This document shows, piece after piece, positions 12,894 to 25,500 of a stretch of DNA of 64,000 nt. Positions within the stretch are counted from its first letter, which is position 1. Every line of letters starts with the position of its first letter. The position numbers and the translations under genes were made by a program. The notes under the pieces were generated by a model, which was not told where the DNA came from, made no database searches, and was given only the letters and a program-made list of their open reading frames with translations. Origin of the DNA: Xiphydria camelus (Eukaryota > Arthropoda > Insecta > Hymenoptera > Xiphydriidae); assembly GCA_963678675.1 (NCBI GenBank), contig OY783199.1:26595546-26659545 (forward strand). Reading direction: 5' to 3'.

Positions 12894-13602
12894 ACTGTGC
12901 CGGTAATGGTCAATATTTGTCTCATTTTCTGCGACATTTCCCTAGTTCTTACATTCCGAAGTAAGATATCACCAAACCTGGCATGTTAATTTAACGGGTC
13001 GATTGATAAAAATAAGCGAAATCATTTCGAATTGTTACAGCTGATCCGCTTTGTTACGAGGATATAAATTTATCATAAAGGGGGATACATCTTGTCTTCC
13101 AAAAACATCTAGACTATTTGATACTTTGAAAGTGCATGTGAAATATTCTTAAGCAGTTAAACGTTTTATAAAATAACAAATTGGATATACTTACAAGGAA
13201 ACCGTCCCAAATGTACCTCACTGATTTCGTCCATTCTGATATATGTTACGGTAAAATTTTACAAACTAATGCGATCCATATAGAGCGTTCTGGTAAGAGT
13301 TATTCGTTGAAACGGTAAAAATATCAGCGCATTCTTCGGGAGATAACGCTGCAGGGATTTATATACAAAAGTGTAGTAATATATTTACACTGTATAACTT
13401 AGAATCTCGTACAAGAGTAAATAGGGACACTGTTTTCAAAGTACCCGATATCGGCGAGTTTGCCGCCCGTCGCAGATCAGGATCGCAATGGCTAACGGGA
13501 AGTTCTCTTGCCTATTCTCAATTTAGGCATTCTGTAACTGTAATTTCATCGTAACCTCATCAATGAAAATTCTATAATAAAGGTAAGTCTCGTTACGAAT
13601 AG

Positions 13603-15055
13603 TTATATTCTTCGACGCTTAGGTGGCGGAGTATCCCGTGGACTAGAAGAGGCCTTGGATGTGTTGTCTATACTTTGCCTGGTCGGTCTTTTAAGACCCC
13701 TCTTGAGAACCTCACGACTGGAATCCGAATCTTTGCGCTCCTTTTTTCCTAATAAAGTATTGATACAAGTTTGTAATTAGAAACGTTCTCCCCTTTATCC
13801 CATGGCATTCGCACTCGTCGATCTCCCGACGAGAGAGATCGAGTGTTTCACCAATACCTATTTCTTCCACCTCGTCCTTTCCCTTTGGTCGTCCTTTGGA
13901 GGGTTTATTGTACTCCTTCTTCACATCCTTCGTCTCCCTTTGCTTGTCTTTTTTCACCTCGGTTTCCTTGATGAATTTCTTTAGTTCTTCTTTCTTCTTC
14001 TCAGTCTCTTTTCCTCCTTTCGAGTCTCTGGACACGACTTCTTTTTTGATCGATTCCTTAACGTCTTTCTCCTTCTTCGCTTCCTTGTACTTATCCTTCT
14101 CCTTGGATTTTAAATCCTGTTCATCCTTCTTACGAGACTTGATGAACGTGGAAAATTCAGACTCGGGTAGTGAGAATTCGGTTTCGTTACCAGGGAAGGG
14201 CAAATCTTCGGTATCGTCCTATAGAGGAGTCGACGAAAACATTCTTCGATATTTTTCTATACCATTTAAAGCAAGCAGAGTGGTGCAAATTTCAGAGAAG
14301 CATAAAATCTTGCAATGTAAATTGTACTTCTTACCAATGCCATAAGATCGTACATGGATTCTAAATGGTCCCAGATTAACTTCAAAGAGACATTCTTATG
14401 TATAGCTGCTCGAAATTTTTCCCATATACACACCATGTGAAAGTACTTATTGACACCTTGAAAAATAGAGATATACATAGAGCAAAGTCTTCCATAGTAA
14501 GATAAAAATATAATTTACGAGCGGTCATATAGTCTGATTTTATTTTTCAAGATAATAAATTTCAAATTGATGCGACGCGTCAATATTGAAAATACGGTAA
14601 ATCTGGTAGAACTACGCTAAACATGCACGAACACTCGCTATGAATAGAAAGCGCTGTAAATAACTCGTATTGATAAGGCGACTGTTTTGTTCTAGTAATT
14701 CAAAGGAAATAATCTTGGGAGGACCAAGCACGGCACTTTAATTAGAACTCGAAGCATTTGAACGATAACCGAAATAATATGCGTTAAAATAAAATGAGTC
14801 CAAATACGCGTTTGTCACACGATTATTCAACACTGTCAACAATTAATTAGGTGTACGAGTCAACGGATTGTCTCTACCAAACAAACATAACCCCTCGTTT
14901 AAAAGTAGCGTCCAAACAATTCCCACACGTTGATAAATTGAAAATTACTCACCGACGGGCTTATGGCCATTCATGGCGAAAAAAAGCTGTATCTCGTTTT
15001 CCACATTCCAATCGATTTCTTCGTTGGAATCAATTTGTTTTTCTTTGACAGCCAT
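13603..15055 (-). CDS. MRGBP: MRG/MORF4L-binding protein (MRGBP/Eaf7), NuA4/TIP60 subunit
   Basis: This is a chromatin protein that links MRG15-type chromodomain proteins to the NuA4/TIP60 acetyltransferase. Four coding exons: 15055-14953, 14456-14335, 14218-13852 and 13748-13603, with consistent phases, giving about 245 residues (human protein about 204). The conserved N-terminal half is clear: WNVENEIQLFFAMNGHKPVG, NKYFHMVCIWEKF, IWDHLESMYDL, then an LPESEFS motif. The second half is a long Lys/Glu-rich tail ending in the basic PKRRRI. The exon 3 donor is ambiguous: 13852 (used here) or 13858, differing by two residues; both keep frame. The tail is longer and more lysine-rich than in vertebrates. 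It converges on eS28 with about 970 bases between stop codons. Confidence 0.92.
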
Positions 15056-16530
15056 CGCGCACAATCATTCGACAACACACTCGACCTGACCACTGTCAAC
15101 CACCAACAGACCAACACCGTTGAACGGCACTTACATAAATGTAGCAATGAAGACATCCGGCGACTCTTACGGATTGTACGTGAATTTACAGACCATCGCT
15201 CAGTCGATAAGTTACCTTCTCTCTGTATAAATTTACTGATCGTAGGTATATCCGGCATGACAGTTTCTCCACGACCCATGTTCCCAACGACCGTGTCACG
15301 TTTTACAGGAATGTCAATTAGGTTGCCTATAGCGCAGGGGCGAGCTAACATTATCATTAGGTACAGCGTTATCGCGTATACTTTTCAATGACGAATCTTT
15401 TCATTCGAACCAATTAGATCTACCTTAGGTCGCATTTCTCTGAATTTGAATAAAAGTCTAATAACGAAATCGTGAGTTGCATAATATTATTCGAGCGGGT
15501 GCCTTTTGTAATCGAGGCATGAATACTTTGAATGTAGTCCAGTCCCGAGTAATTAACGAGCCTTTCACGAGGAGCTATTCTAACGACGCACGCGTCCACA
15601 TCGTCTGCGAGATCCGTCAAGTTGCCAGTATATTTGTTCGTGAAGCAAATAGTTCGCTCGTTATTCACGGCGAAGACAGAAGGCGAATATTATACAGCGA
15701 ATGTTCCGTTTATTAACAAAGGTTACAGAACTCCCAAGTACAAACCCATTCGAAAGACTCTCGACACGGTGATGAGAGAATTTGAGATAAATAGGTACTC
15801 CGAGATATGCTCGTTATACCCGAGTAATTCCATCAGAACCAAGGGATGCCATTCGTCATCACGCCAGAATTTCGGCAGAGATACATCAAGAACGCGTTCC
15901 CCGTACGAAACGCGTTCCTCCAGAGGATTGCGCGGGAAAGGCTTCATTGCATTCGCGTGAGATTGAATTTGTAGATATACATATATACCCGTATATATGT
16001 ATATACCAAGTCTGCGCATTTTTTGAAGTCTAGACACATCATTCTCACCTCGAAATTTGGCTGAATTACAGACCTGAAAATCTGGAGTTCGCGTAATATC
16101 CGCTCGCGCTATCGATGCAATTACGGAGCCCTGCTCTGCCAGCACCTTAAAAGAAAATATCGAGTCGCCGAGCCCTCCGTCTTCCTTTTAATGGAAATAT
16201 CGAGTCACATTACGGGGTACGTGATTTTGATCGAATCGTCAGAGCTTTCAGGCTCTATTCCTATTAAGGAGGTACATATATCCCGAGGCTACAGAACGTA
16301 GATAATTCGAAGAATACTTGGATGCAAGATCTTTAGAGTTCCTTTACACCCTTGCCCCCTTTTCCACCCCTCGCTTCCAAATTGCCGTCGATCGCAGCAA
16401 GGGAAGAAAAATCGCGTGTCCACGGGTGGGAGTCTTTTGGCCACGGTGGAAACGTTCAGCACCCCTGCGTATACCGTTCGCGACAGTCGGACACATAGCC
16501 CGTATTACATATCGTCTATCGACCACTTCC
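15056..16530. other. Spacer between MRGBP and GPCR 3' end
   Basis: No gene is recognised. It should contain the MRGBP promoter at the left and the GPCR 3' UTR at the right. A short direct repeat containing AAATATCGAGTC occurs twice at about 16155-16205. Open frames here lack splice or family support. Confidence 0.4.
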
Positions 16531-19500
16531 TCAAACGGCATGGCTATGGCCATGGCTGTTCAACGAGCTCCCCGCGGCACTGCGCAGACTGTGGCTGCTG
16601 CCGTGGCTACGGATCCGCGCGGGGCACCCGTTGCTCATCGGACTCTGATCCGCCGGTGTCAGGCAGTTCGGGGCGGTCCCCTGGCAATTCGACGGGGCCT
16701 GAGGGACGGCCTTGAGCATGTAGCAGCGTCGATGGGGGCTGTGGCAGCTGTAGAAGCTGTTATAGCCGCTGCTCGACGTCCCGGTGCGACGCTGAGCCAA
16801 TGCAGCGTGGGCTTCCACGGGAATTGAGTTTCCAACCACCTTGACCGGCCCCCGGTATCCCACGCTGCGTCCGCCGCAGACGCCCGCAGCGGCCGTTAAA
16901 GTCTGGAACCACAAACACACCCACTCCAACAGCACCAAATGCGTTCATCGTGCTGTAAATCCAGTCGGATTGCACCGGGGGCGAGTTCACACCCAAGGGG
17001 TAAGGATCGACGCGCGATGGATTTCTTTGCTGTCGTTTTTAAAGGGACGAGGAACGCGATGGAAGTAAATTAATATTCGCGAGCATGCACTAGTAATACC
17101 CCAGGCGAGCTAAATTACGGGAAGTACCTATATAGGTATCCCCCCTGCTCGACGACGAATGTCTCGTGGCACTAATTCTCAAGTATATACTGAAAGCGAA
17201 GTCACCGTAACGTAATTGGAGTCGTTTCAACCCTGCGTCGGTACTTTAGGCTCTTAATGGAATTGGGTCGATTCGGTAACTTTTCTTTCTTTACTGCACC
17301 CGTTGGACGTTAGGGACTCGTTGTGCTGTTTTTCCACTTAACTTTTATACGTATCGAGTCGCTTTCCCTTTTACATCGGCAATTTTATACATCGTAGAGA
17401 TCGACGAGAATGCCGATAGCCCCGACTTCCCATCGAAATAAATTCTTTCGTTAAATGTCGGCCAAATGCTGATAAAATAAAATGATATTCCAACGAATAT
17501 ATCACTCGATGATGTACTGATTAATGATTGGACCGTTAAATCAAAAGGAACCTTGAAAAAAAAGACGAGGGGAAACTGCGTTGCAGCCGTTCCGAGGAAC
17601 GGAGCAAATGCAATAGCGATCGAAATAAAATTCGACAATCTCATCTCGCCCTCCACACACACGCGGCTTCCAGACGGTATACGTGTACAATCGGAGCGCG
17701 TTGATCAAATAAATCAATCTACAATGCTCCCTCCGTTAGCTTTCAATAATGGCCATCGTTAATCAATCAGCACTCACAGAGAAACTCGACGTTCCTTGTA
17801 TTTACGATCCGAGGGAGTCGTGATAGGTGTTCGATCCATCGAATACAGCAGCTCGCTGTCGATTCTCATATCAGATTAATCTCCGCGGGACATCGGGGAT
17901 AAACGAGAAGATAGTATTTAGTATTTTTTTTTAACATAGCGAGGCTCGAATAAAGAGTGATAAGTATAGGTACTCGTATAATATTTTTCTTTCCGATCTC
18001 GCGAGAGAAAAGGACTCGTGTTGGACGAACGAGTAATGGCTGCGTTTTCTCTTCGGGTGTGGAAAGTTATCGACTATTTTTTATCAACGCTTATTTTCCA
18101 CATCAGCACCGGGAATCAAAACGAGGCGAAACGCTCGCTTTCGGAGAACACAGAAATTTGTTAAGAAGGCACGAGTTTTCCCACCATCGTTATTTTCATT
18201 CCCTTCTGACCCCGAGTTCGATGAAGTTTTTAACTCGCCCCTGAGTAGATGATGAAATATCGCGAAACGACAATTACTCGGAGAGAAATTGACGCGATTT
18301 TATTCGCGTCAGCTTCTCTCCTTTCTTTGGGAAAACAAAAAGTTACTTTATCGATATAATTTCATAATATTTTCAGACGTCTAAATTCGCCTGTAAAACG
18401 TTTCAGATTTTTTCCCCTCGTTACCGTATTACATAAAGGTAGCTCGGGATCAAAACCTATGGAACATACAATATATGTATGCACGGATATCGTGGCAATC
18501 TCATTTACTGGCTCGAGATGCACGGCCAACGAGAAGACGCGGACCGAGATGTTTAAGTGCACGGGATCAGCATTCTCGACGAGTCGCACGTAATTGGCGA
18601 GGGATCGCGCGAAAGGCCGGGGCTTACGTTGGCTCTGGTGTCCGTGAGAGAGGATCTAGTTAAATGGAAGTCGTCTCAATTAAGGCGTTTCTGGTAATTG
18701 CCCAGTGCCACCGAGTCGCGTAATTTCGAACCGCAACGAGCGAGCGGTGCCGTGGTTGGCTACTTTCGTATGTGCCGCGTAGCGAACTCGTCTATTCAAA
18801 GCAGCGTTGAGAAGCAATGGGCATGTTTACAACTTTTTGTACAGCTGTTTAAAGTACATGAATCGGAAGATTAGGGTATTAAAGTAATGTAGGTAAAAAA
18901 TGGGTCATTAAAATAATGTTTTTCCAGTATTTTTGAGATGTTAAAAAAGGCATTCGTTTTAAAGCGTCGCACTTTCACCGCCACTTTAACTGACCAATCA
19001 GAGTCGCGCAACAGATTCTCCACCATTCACAAACCCGGGTTTGGGCTCTTGCCAGTGGCTTTAGTGACGTCACTAAGGATTTCGTTTGAATCGAAGTCAA
19101 ACTTTAAACACTAAAAAAAAAGAAATTAGTGCTCAGAAAAAAAAACAAACACATCTTATTAATAAGCACAAAAAGTATTAACGAATAAGCAAAAAAAAAA
19201 ATCGTGAACATGCCCATTATTTTCGCGGGGTACACAGCGATGCGCCCGCTGTAATCGCGTAGACACAACATTCGGACGCGCTAGGTAATGGGCGAATTCC
19301 TCGGGAAAGTCGATTATCCCGAAATCAACGCGGATGGGGCACCTATAAATTAGACGCGGTCACCTCGCCGACCAATTAACAGCGCTACGCCCGATTGTTT
19401 CTCGAGATTGTGTGCTACGTTCGGTATGGTGCCGTAGCTATTTACACGCGACGAGGGTAACCGAGCGAAATACGTTGCTCCGTTCGTGTCACGTATGTCG

Positions 19501-22500
19501 TAAAAAATGTAAGGGTTGTACCGTTACACGCACGTGGAAAATTAACATCCCCGTGAGTGATTATTCTCGGTATCGGCTACGAAACGATACAATTCGAAAT
19601 ACGAGGCGATATACGCTCACGGTAGAAGAGGTTGGGGGCTGCAGCAAAAACGTGAGCGGAACAGAAAGTGTGTCGTATAGCTTTCGAGAACGCAAAGTGT
19701 ACCTCTTGATGCGTCAATCTTTCTCTCTCTCTCTCTCTCTTTCTCTCATTGCCGAGAGCTAAAGAAAAATTAACTAGTTCAAAAGAGTTGAGATATTCGA
19801 TCGTCGAGAGAGAAAACGTTTTTTTTTTTCATATCGAGGAAACGATTTTTCAAAGATTCGCTTCTCATCGGGAAACGCATTGCCGCCCCGTCCCTGTTGG
19901 ACAAACCGCGGTTCCATTCGATGGAACACAAATCTTTTAACCAGAGACAGTGGGGCATCTCGGCACCCCCGAGTAACTACCTATCTACCTTTTGGAACCC
20001 TTCGGGAGAGGAACGTTGAGAGGATCGATTTTAAGACTGAGACCGTTATCTCATACCTACTCTACCTTCGCTCGCCCGAGCGCGCGTTGCTTTATTCCCA
20101 AGGCGAGTCCGAATTTAGAGTCGACACCCTCCACCCTCTCTCGCCATTGCCGTCTCAACTTTAAAAGTGTAACTGGAGTCAACACTTACTTTGCGATGGG
20201 GTTTGCGACGCGTGAGTCCGTGGGGAGTGCGACAAAGGATTTCCGACACGCTCCGCCGGAAATTTCGAGTCATGAAGCAATAGACGATGGGGTTGAGGGC
20301 GCTATTCGCGTGTCCCAGAAATAAGCAGTAGGAGAGTACGTCGTTGACAGCCTCTCCTTGATCTGTAAAGAGCGCCGCGTTGGCTCGCGCGAAAAATGAG
20401 AGTATCGTTTCTCGCTAACTACAGCGAATTCGCATAAGCGTGCAATTTTTCACGCGTTCCGTATTGCGTTCGCGAAGATGTGCGATGGTGTTTGCTCGAA
20501 TTAAAAAAAAAAAGCGCAACGGAAGAGCAAATCCGTGTTGGTCCCGTCGCGCGTGAAAACTTACCAAGAGCACCGACGTCGATCAGTAGTCTGAGTACGT
20601 TATAGGGCAGCCAGCAGAGAGCGAACAGCACGGCGAGTAGAAGCAAGATCCACGCCACGCGTCTCCTCTCCCGTACTAATCTGAAGCCCTGTCGAGTGAG
20701 AACGAATTTGCAAACTATATATTGGACATAGTAGGCGTACGGAGCACCAGTCCAAATCCACTTAAACGCGGCGACGAAGTAACACAAATTTAACGGAGGC
20801 TTAAGGAATGAGGCACTTGGTGACGCCGTGGAGTAGCGCCGAAGTGGGTATCGGATACTATGATTCGACGAGCTTTGATAGTCGGGTTACCCCGCATCGT
20901 CGCGTTGCGCGACGATCGATACGTTTCGCGCATCACGTGCCTGGGGGAAAAAAAAATAGTCTTCCCTCTGCCCTTCGAATTTCATTCTCGACCTCCATCA
21001 GTCGACGTAGTCGACGATTCTTTCTTCTTGCTTCAAACTGGTACCTTTTTTCTTGCAAGTGAATAAAGCGCGACGTGAGCAGACGAGAGAATGAGTCTGA
21101 TTCGTGTAGGAGTACACATACACCACTTCGTCGAGAATACCGGGCCGGGTGACGTATCTTTGAGGTGAAACTTTTTTTCAAAATTTAGTAACATCACGCG
21201 TGACTCCCACGTCTCGCTTGTGAATTGTAGGAGGGGAAATTTTGTCAACGAGCCAAGTTGGCTCCTCTCCTCGGCGCATCAATTTCTACGGGAATTACGT
21301 TCGTTGTGCCGTAACGCAAAGATGTAGACGGAGAAAATGAGCGTTGCTCTCAGGGAAAATATTATACCTGCTCCGGGAGGGGCGCGTCTTTGGAAGGGCA
21401 TTCGAGACGCAACTTCGAAGCAACTCGTAAATATCTTCGATCGTTCTATACGTGGCGTTTCAGACGATAAACGGAAGCGGTTTTGCACGCGTGGGCCCGG
21501 AAGGTTGCGCGGTCAGGGGTTGACTCCGTGAAAGGTTGATCCCGTTAATCTCCGCATGTTAATTTTACGTTAACCCGGGCTCGTCAAGCGCAGACGAGCA
21601 CGTGATAAAGATCAAAGGACGGCTCCGCACAGCCGGGAAAGCCCCGATGCGAGAATTTTTACCCCTCGATAGAAACTCCCCTGTGTGAATGAGCTCTAAC
21701 GAACCGGAGTAAGGGCTTGCGGCTGTATAAGTAAGATTCTGATTTGTGAGCTCTACGGGCAGCCCGAGGACTTGCAAAGGCTAGCCGTCGAACGATCGGC
21801 TTCCGAACTTTCCGATTTCCATACCGCGGTGCAAATCGATCGAGTCCTGTGATTTCTCGATTGGGCTCTATGCCAACCTCTTGAAATTTTCGCAAAAATC
21901 GAAATCTCTGGAGTCGAATTTTCGACCATTCGGCCGTGTATTTTTTTACGCCGATTCTGAAACTATAAAATTTATTGGGAAAATCAGAGGGGAATACCGA
22001 GATATCGATGATTTTCCGAAGACAAAAATTCCTCGCGCATAAAATCGCTGATGTCTTATATTTCCCTTGAGATATCGACTCGATAATTGCGACTTTCGTA
22101 ATCAGCGAAAAAAAAGGCTTAAGACAACGTGTTCGAGCGATCGATTCCAGAGATTTCAATTTTTTGGCAAGGGGTACGAATAATTTCCCTTCGAATCAAT
22201 TCTATTTTTTATCCCCAATGGTTTGACCAATTCATACACGCCGAGAGAAACACTGTAATCCGCGTCTCGCCTGTCCTTCCTACAAGATACCAGCCATTAA
22301 CGAACGACCATTCGTCCAAGAATTGTCTTTCAATCGAATTTCAACGAATGCTCTGTGACCGCCCCCCTACGACTTATTCTATATTTTCGACAGACCTGTT
22401 GCGAGCTGGCGCTGCCCTCGATGCTGTCGCAGTCGAAGGGCGGCTTCCTGGCGCAAAGCGTGCGACCCATCATCGAGTAAGCCAGTACGACGATGAATCC

Positions 22501-25500
22501 TGAAGTGGGAGATAAAGAGAAACGGAAACACTTATCTCTCGGGATCAACGCCGACACACAAGAGTCGTCTCTCCTCTTACCAGGTATCGCGTAGACGAGA
22601 ACAAAGCATATAGCACCGAAGATGTGCGCGTGAATGCCGAGCGGTTTGAAGTCCTCCGAACAAACGTAGTAGGCGGGTGGCTTGATCATCTGAATGACGC
22701 CCTCGTCATCGTCGGCCCATTGTCCGCCGACAGTGATGTTGTCCAAGTCGATAAAGGGACTCTGCAAAGTGACCTGACACAAAAGGAAGCCCACGTAATA
22801 AGCTTTCAGAGACCATGTCAATATCTCCGACCCTCCCTCTGGTTCCTCCTGCGCCGCAAACCTAACGTGCTTCCTCTCCTTAATTTTTTTTTCCACCGAG
22901 ATTTCGTTGATACATTTCGCACATCCATCGTGGAAGAAGAAGAAGAAGAAGAAGAAGAAGAAGAAGAAGAAGAAGAATTATCTCACGGGGGTATATATTC
23001 TTCGTAGTTTTTATGGAGTTTTATATGGGTTTATGCTCCAGAGGTAAAAGAAGTTACGTCGTTGGCTGTTTCGCGTAAAAGGTTCGAAGGGGTTTCGTAA
23101 TACGTCCAAGGGGGTTCTCATTTCCAGCGAACAAAAATCAACGAGACGTGCATTACGGCAGGAAGAGATCCTTCTGTTCGGCTTGACTTTGATCGTTCCG
23201 CGGGATCGGTGCAGTCGCCTCGTGATGAAGAGACGACGCGCGGACCCATAGCAAAGGAAGATTCCGCGATTCCGAGTATAAATAATACGAGCTTCGCCAC
23301 AGCGGCTGGAATATTCTCTTCTTCGCCAACTCCATCGATCATTCGTAATGTTACACCGCGCGCATCTCGAGAGGACGCGTTCGAGTTCGACGGATACTCA
23401 CCGCCCTGAGTACCGGCGCGAAGATGCTGAGCGCCACTACCCACAGTGCGACGATCACGAGGATGGTGCTCCTACGGTTGAAGACCCTTCGGAAGGCTAT
23501 GGGACTGCGAATGGCCAGGTACCTGTCGATGCTCATGGCGGTGATGGTGAAGACGGAGGCGGCGACGGCTACGCCTGGGCAGTCAACGAGGGACACTCCC
23601 GTTATCAATTATTCGCTCGAAAATTCAAAAGTATCACAGCTCCTCCTCGACGACGAATAAAAATATCCCCTTGTGATTCAGCGAATTCAGTCTATTCCAA
23701 TCCCACCGCCCGCACTCCCGGCACGAACGGAGGCTCGCGCGAGAGCGCGCGGCTGACCCAACGCGTACCCTAACCACTGCGGGAGATCAAGAAACTCGGT
23801 AGATTCTCGCAAACGCAACGAAAAAGGGCGAGATGAGATTTTCGACTCCACCGAATACTCGTTACGTATACGAACAAGGGGCCGTTCGAAATTCAATCCG
23901 CGTACCTTCCGCGGAGTCGGATAAAATTCGACAGAGTCGCTGATCGACCGAATCGGAGTTCGCGCCCCCCTCAAAGCGAACAGCTTCCAGCGAGCGAATC
24001 GAATCTTCCAATGAGGTTACGCGGGCCAAATTCACGGTCGCACGGGTCGGCTATCGATCGACAGAGCGCGCGTATGTTCGATCGGACGGCACGAAAAAAA
24101 TATAACTAGGTACTCCTTCGATAACTATGCGAGACTCCGCGAAGAAGTCGAACTCCCTCGTCGACTTGTGCAGAAAAAAGAGTTCGTCATCCTTCGCGAG
24201 GAAGTCCAGACTAACGCGCTTCTCATCGGGGTATAGATGCCAATTTCTCGGAATCTACGAACACAGGTTCGTTGTCGGCCTTCGCGGTTTCCCGACTTTA
24301 TCACCGAATTGGAGTTACTCGCTCGTAGACGTCATCCTCGGTGGGCCCGTCAAATTCACCACTCTCACAGCTCCGAATGCAGCGTCATAAAGTGCGATCC
24401 TCTCTTTCAAGGAACAAGCTTGGCAAAGCTCGCCACCCCGGAGCGAGCGTGAGGCGAAGAACCGAAACACGAGGTTAGGACGCGTAATTGCGAGAGAATC
24501 GATGGGTCTCTCTCTCTCTCACTTTTTGTGACCAACTCACTGGGCGACGGGCCTTTCTCACCTCCCATTCGAGGTTAACTAGTAGCAATATATCGATTAA
24601 TATTGTATGCCTTGTTAAATTTTTGTTTTATCTTGTTGGCTTTTACTTTATTACCTATATTAGCTTCTATTTTATTTGATCTTATTTCGTTTAATTTTGT
24701 TTTACATCATCTTATCTTATGTTATCGCTTACTACGATAAGTTGTATTCTATTACAATATGAGGGAGAGTATTCAACTCAACCACACAATCTCAAATGTT
24801 ACTCCGAACAACTACCCCTACCTGTATATGTATATCACTGTACCATGCTACTCCTTGCAGCTTGTGCTGCGACATTTATTCAATTTGAATAATAAATCTA
24901 CCTTTAATCTCTCTCAATCTCAATCTCTCTCTCTCTCTCTGCTGCTGCTGCTGTTGCTGCAAGAGACGCGTAGAGTTATCGAATCGGTCGAAAGTCTCGC
25001 GCTAATACGTCTTCGTGTCCCTCTCGAGGACGGAAAGCACGGCGGTCGCATTGTTCAAAAATACATTTCGCGCACAGCGAGCAAGTTCTCTCTTCGCTCG
25101 ACTTTCAAGAGAGGATCGAGCGACGGCGAGGAACTCGCGCAACTACTGCATCGCCCCCGCGCGAATTTTACCGGCGCTAAAACAAAAAAGTTAAGTACAT
25201 ATCTTTCACCGGTCGCGCGTGGGTCGTTTCCAGAGGAACTCCGGATAATGGATACGCGAGAGAGAGAGAGAGTGGCTGTTTTTTCCTCTCGTAAAAATGA
25301 CATACCCGATGCGACCCGCGTGACGCGCGTCTCGTAACAAATGTCCGGGAGGCTGCACGAATAGCCCGGGGGGAACTGCGAATGGCACCGAAAACTCGGT
25401 GACATTCGTTCTCCCCGTCGCTGGTACGTCTGACAATACAGAGGCATCGTGTGCGCGCGTACGCTCGCGCTGCCGAGAAACGAGAGTCGTTAGGTACACG

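Larger units (their letters stand above)
12771..12968 (+). repeat. 99-bp tandem duplication carrying the eS28 poly(A) signal
   Basis: Unit 1 begins at 12771 and unit 2 at 12870, both starting AACGATG followed by ctccac, and then tcaataaaactgtg. They are highly similar over about 95 bases. Each unit contains one AATAAA (12789-12794 and 12888-12893), so the probable 3' end of the eS28 transcript has been copied. Confidence 0.85.

Noticed and set aside
14971..15391. Overlapping frames of 128-142 codons on both strands near the MRGBP start.
   Set aside because: They overlap MRGBP exon 1 and its promoter and show no family features.
16318..16827. 169-codon plus-strand open frame.
   Set aside because: It overlaps the minus-strand GPCR tail exon in GC-rich sequence and has no family features; a shadow frame.
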